DNA of 64,000 nucleotides from Castellaniella defragrans (GTDB lineage: Bacteria > Pseudomonadota > Gammaproteobacteria > Burkholderiales > Burkholderiaceae_B). The DNA lies in assembly GCF_014203015.1 (NCBI RefSeq), contig NZ_JACHIB010000002.1, positions 1 through 64,000 of the forward strand. The letters run 5' to 3'. Positions 63,471-64,000 of the stretch are shown here, piece by piece. The position numbers and the translations under genes are program-made. Numbering within the stretch: the first letter of the stretch is position 1; every line of letters starts with the position of its first letter. The notes under the pieces are model-generated. The model did not search any database, was not told the DNA's origin, and saw nothing but the letters and a program-made list of their open reading frames with translations.

Positions 63471-64000
63471 TGCGGTTCCAAGGGGGCGAGCACGAGCGTG
63501 CAGGCGCCCGGCAGGTCCAGCGTGAGGGTGCAGGGGCGCCCGTGCCGGGGTTCCGCCCGCGCCGCGACATCCCGCCGCGCATCGGCCGCCCCGTCGGGAT
63601 CGCTGGAGTCCAGCAGCAACCGCCAGGGCCCGCCGCGGCTCGCCCCCAGCTCGTAGCCGGGGCGCGGCACCGGCGTGAAATTGCAGACGGCGAGCAGCGG
63701 CGCATCCCCGGGGGCGGATCGCTCGAACGCGAACACGCTGTTGTCCACGTCGTCGCCGACGGTCCACGAGAAGCCCGACGCATCGGCGTCGCCCGCGTGC
63801 AGGGCGGGCCGGTCGCGGTACAGGCGATTGAGCCGGCCGACCCATTGCTGCACGGCCCGGTGCGCCGGGTCGTCGAGCAGATCCCAATGGACCGTGGCAT
63901 CGTGGTTCCATTCCTCCCACTGGCCGATCTCGGCGCCCATGAAGAGCAGCTTCTTGCCGGGATGGGCCCACATGAAGGCCAGGTAGGCGCGCAGCGCGTC
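63467..64000 (-). CDS. glgB: 1,4-alpha-glucan branching enzyme, C-terminal part (runs off the window)
   Basis: The last 177 residues of GlgB, which makes alpha-1,6 branches in glycogen. The visible segment begins DALRAYLAFMWAHPGKKLLFMGAEIGQWEEWNHD, the conserved start of the last barrel strands, and continues through the C-terminal beta domain (NSVFAFERSAPGDAPLLAVCNFTP) to the stop at 63467. The frame is open to the window edge, so the start and catalytic residues lie beyond position 64000. It heads the glgB-glgX-malQ-topoisomerase operon; genes for glgA or glgC may lie further upstream. Confidence 0.96.
   Translation of the reverse strand, partial: DALRAYLAFMWAHPGKKLLFMGAEIGQWEEWNHDATVHWDLLDDPAHRAVQQWVGRLNRLYRDRPALHAGDADASGFSWTVGDDVDNSVFAFERSAPGDAPLLAVCNFTPVPRPGYELGASRGGPWRLLLDSSDPDGAADARRDVAARAEPRHGRPCTLTLDLPGACTLVLAPLEPQ

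Overview
The window is high-GC DNA (roughly two-thirds G+C) from a betaproteobacterium, most likely order Burkholderiales, family Alcaligenaceae (Bordetella/Achromobacter-like). The evidence is the tig-clpP-clpX-lon block, recJ/prfB/lysS and iscRSUA neighbourhoods, and protein sequences of that type. The species cannot be named from the sequence alone. Nearly all long open frames opposite real genes are GC-driven shadows.

Positions 1-4989 are the guaA-proximal part of a mobile genomic island, visibly lower in GC than the rest. It is inserted at the 3' end of guaA. It carries a P4-type tyrosine integrase reading away from guaA, an AlpA-type regulator, a two-gene replication module related to RepA (helicase) and RepC (initiator) of RSF1010, an unrecognised zinc-finger/HTH protein, and a non-coding stretch that closely matches the origin of transfer of IncP plasmid RP4/RK2. 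No relaxase is visible, so the element looks like an integrative element mobilised in trans. Its far end is outside the window.

Positions 4990-17485 hold purine synthesis (guaA, guaB, purL), with an MFS exporter and an M20 amidohydrolase lying between guaB and guaA, followed by greB, a PHP phosphoesterase and an alpha/beta hydrolase. Positions 17574-22658 are a four-gene branched-chain 2-oxoacid dehydrogenase operon (E1 alpha, E1 beta, E2, E3). Positions 22940-32369 hold comEC, a small VOC protein, tatD, lolD-lolC and an rpfE-like gene overlapping recJ. Positions 32473-40668 are mostly transport: two adjacent EamA exporters, a second-type infA, an ABC importer of the sulfonate/nitrate/taurine class with an extra binding protein, a hemerythrin-like protein and a TDT-family permease. 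Positions 40825-43535 are prfB (with the programmed +1 frameshift) and lysS. Positions 43686-46175 are iscR-iscS-iscU-iscA without hscBA-fdx and with an unusual IscU. Then come a low-molecular-weight phosphatase, uvrB, an aminotransferase, lexA, lon, clpX, clpP, tig, a tRNA-Leu(UAG), and a glycogen operon glgB-glgX-malQ-topoisomerase IB that runs off the right edge.

A recurring oddity is in-frame tandem repeats inside coding genes: 15-bp units in comEC, 78-bp units in lolD, 18-bp units in glgX, and 9-bp-based repeats in the hemerythrin-like gene. The strongest second-look items are the RP4-like oriT in the guaA island, the IscU that lacks Cys37, Asp39 and the HscA-binding motif in an operon that also lacks hscA, the palindrome-bearing repeat that extends LolD, and the terminator-like hairpin in the leader of lon downstream of a sigma-32-like promoter. 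Statements about families come from memory of those families; no database search was run.
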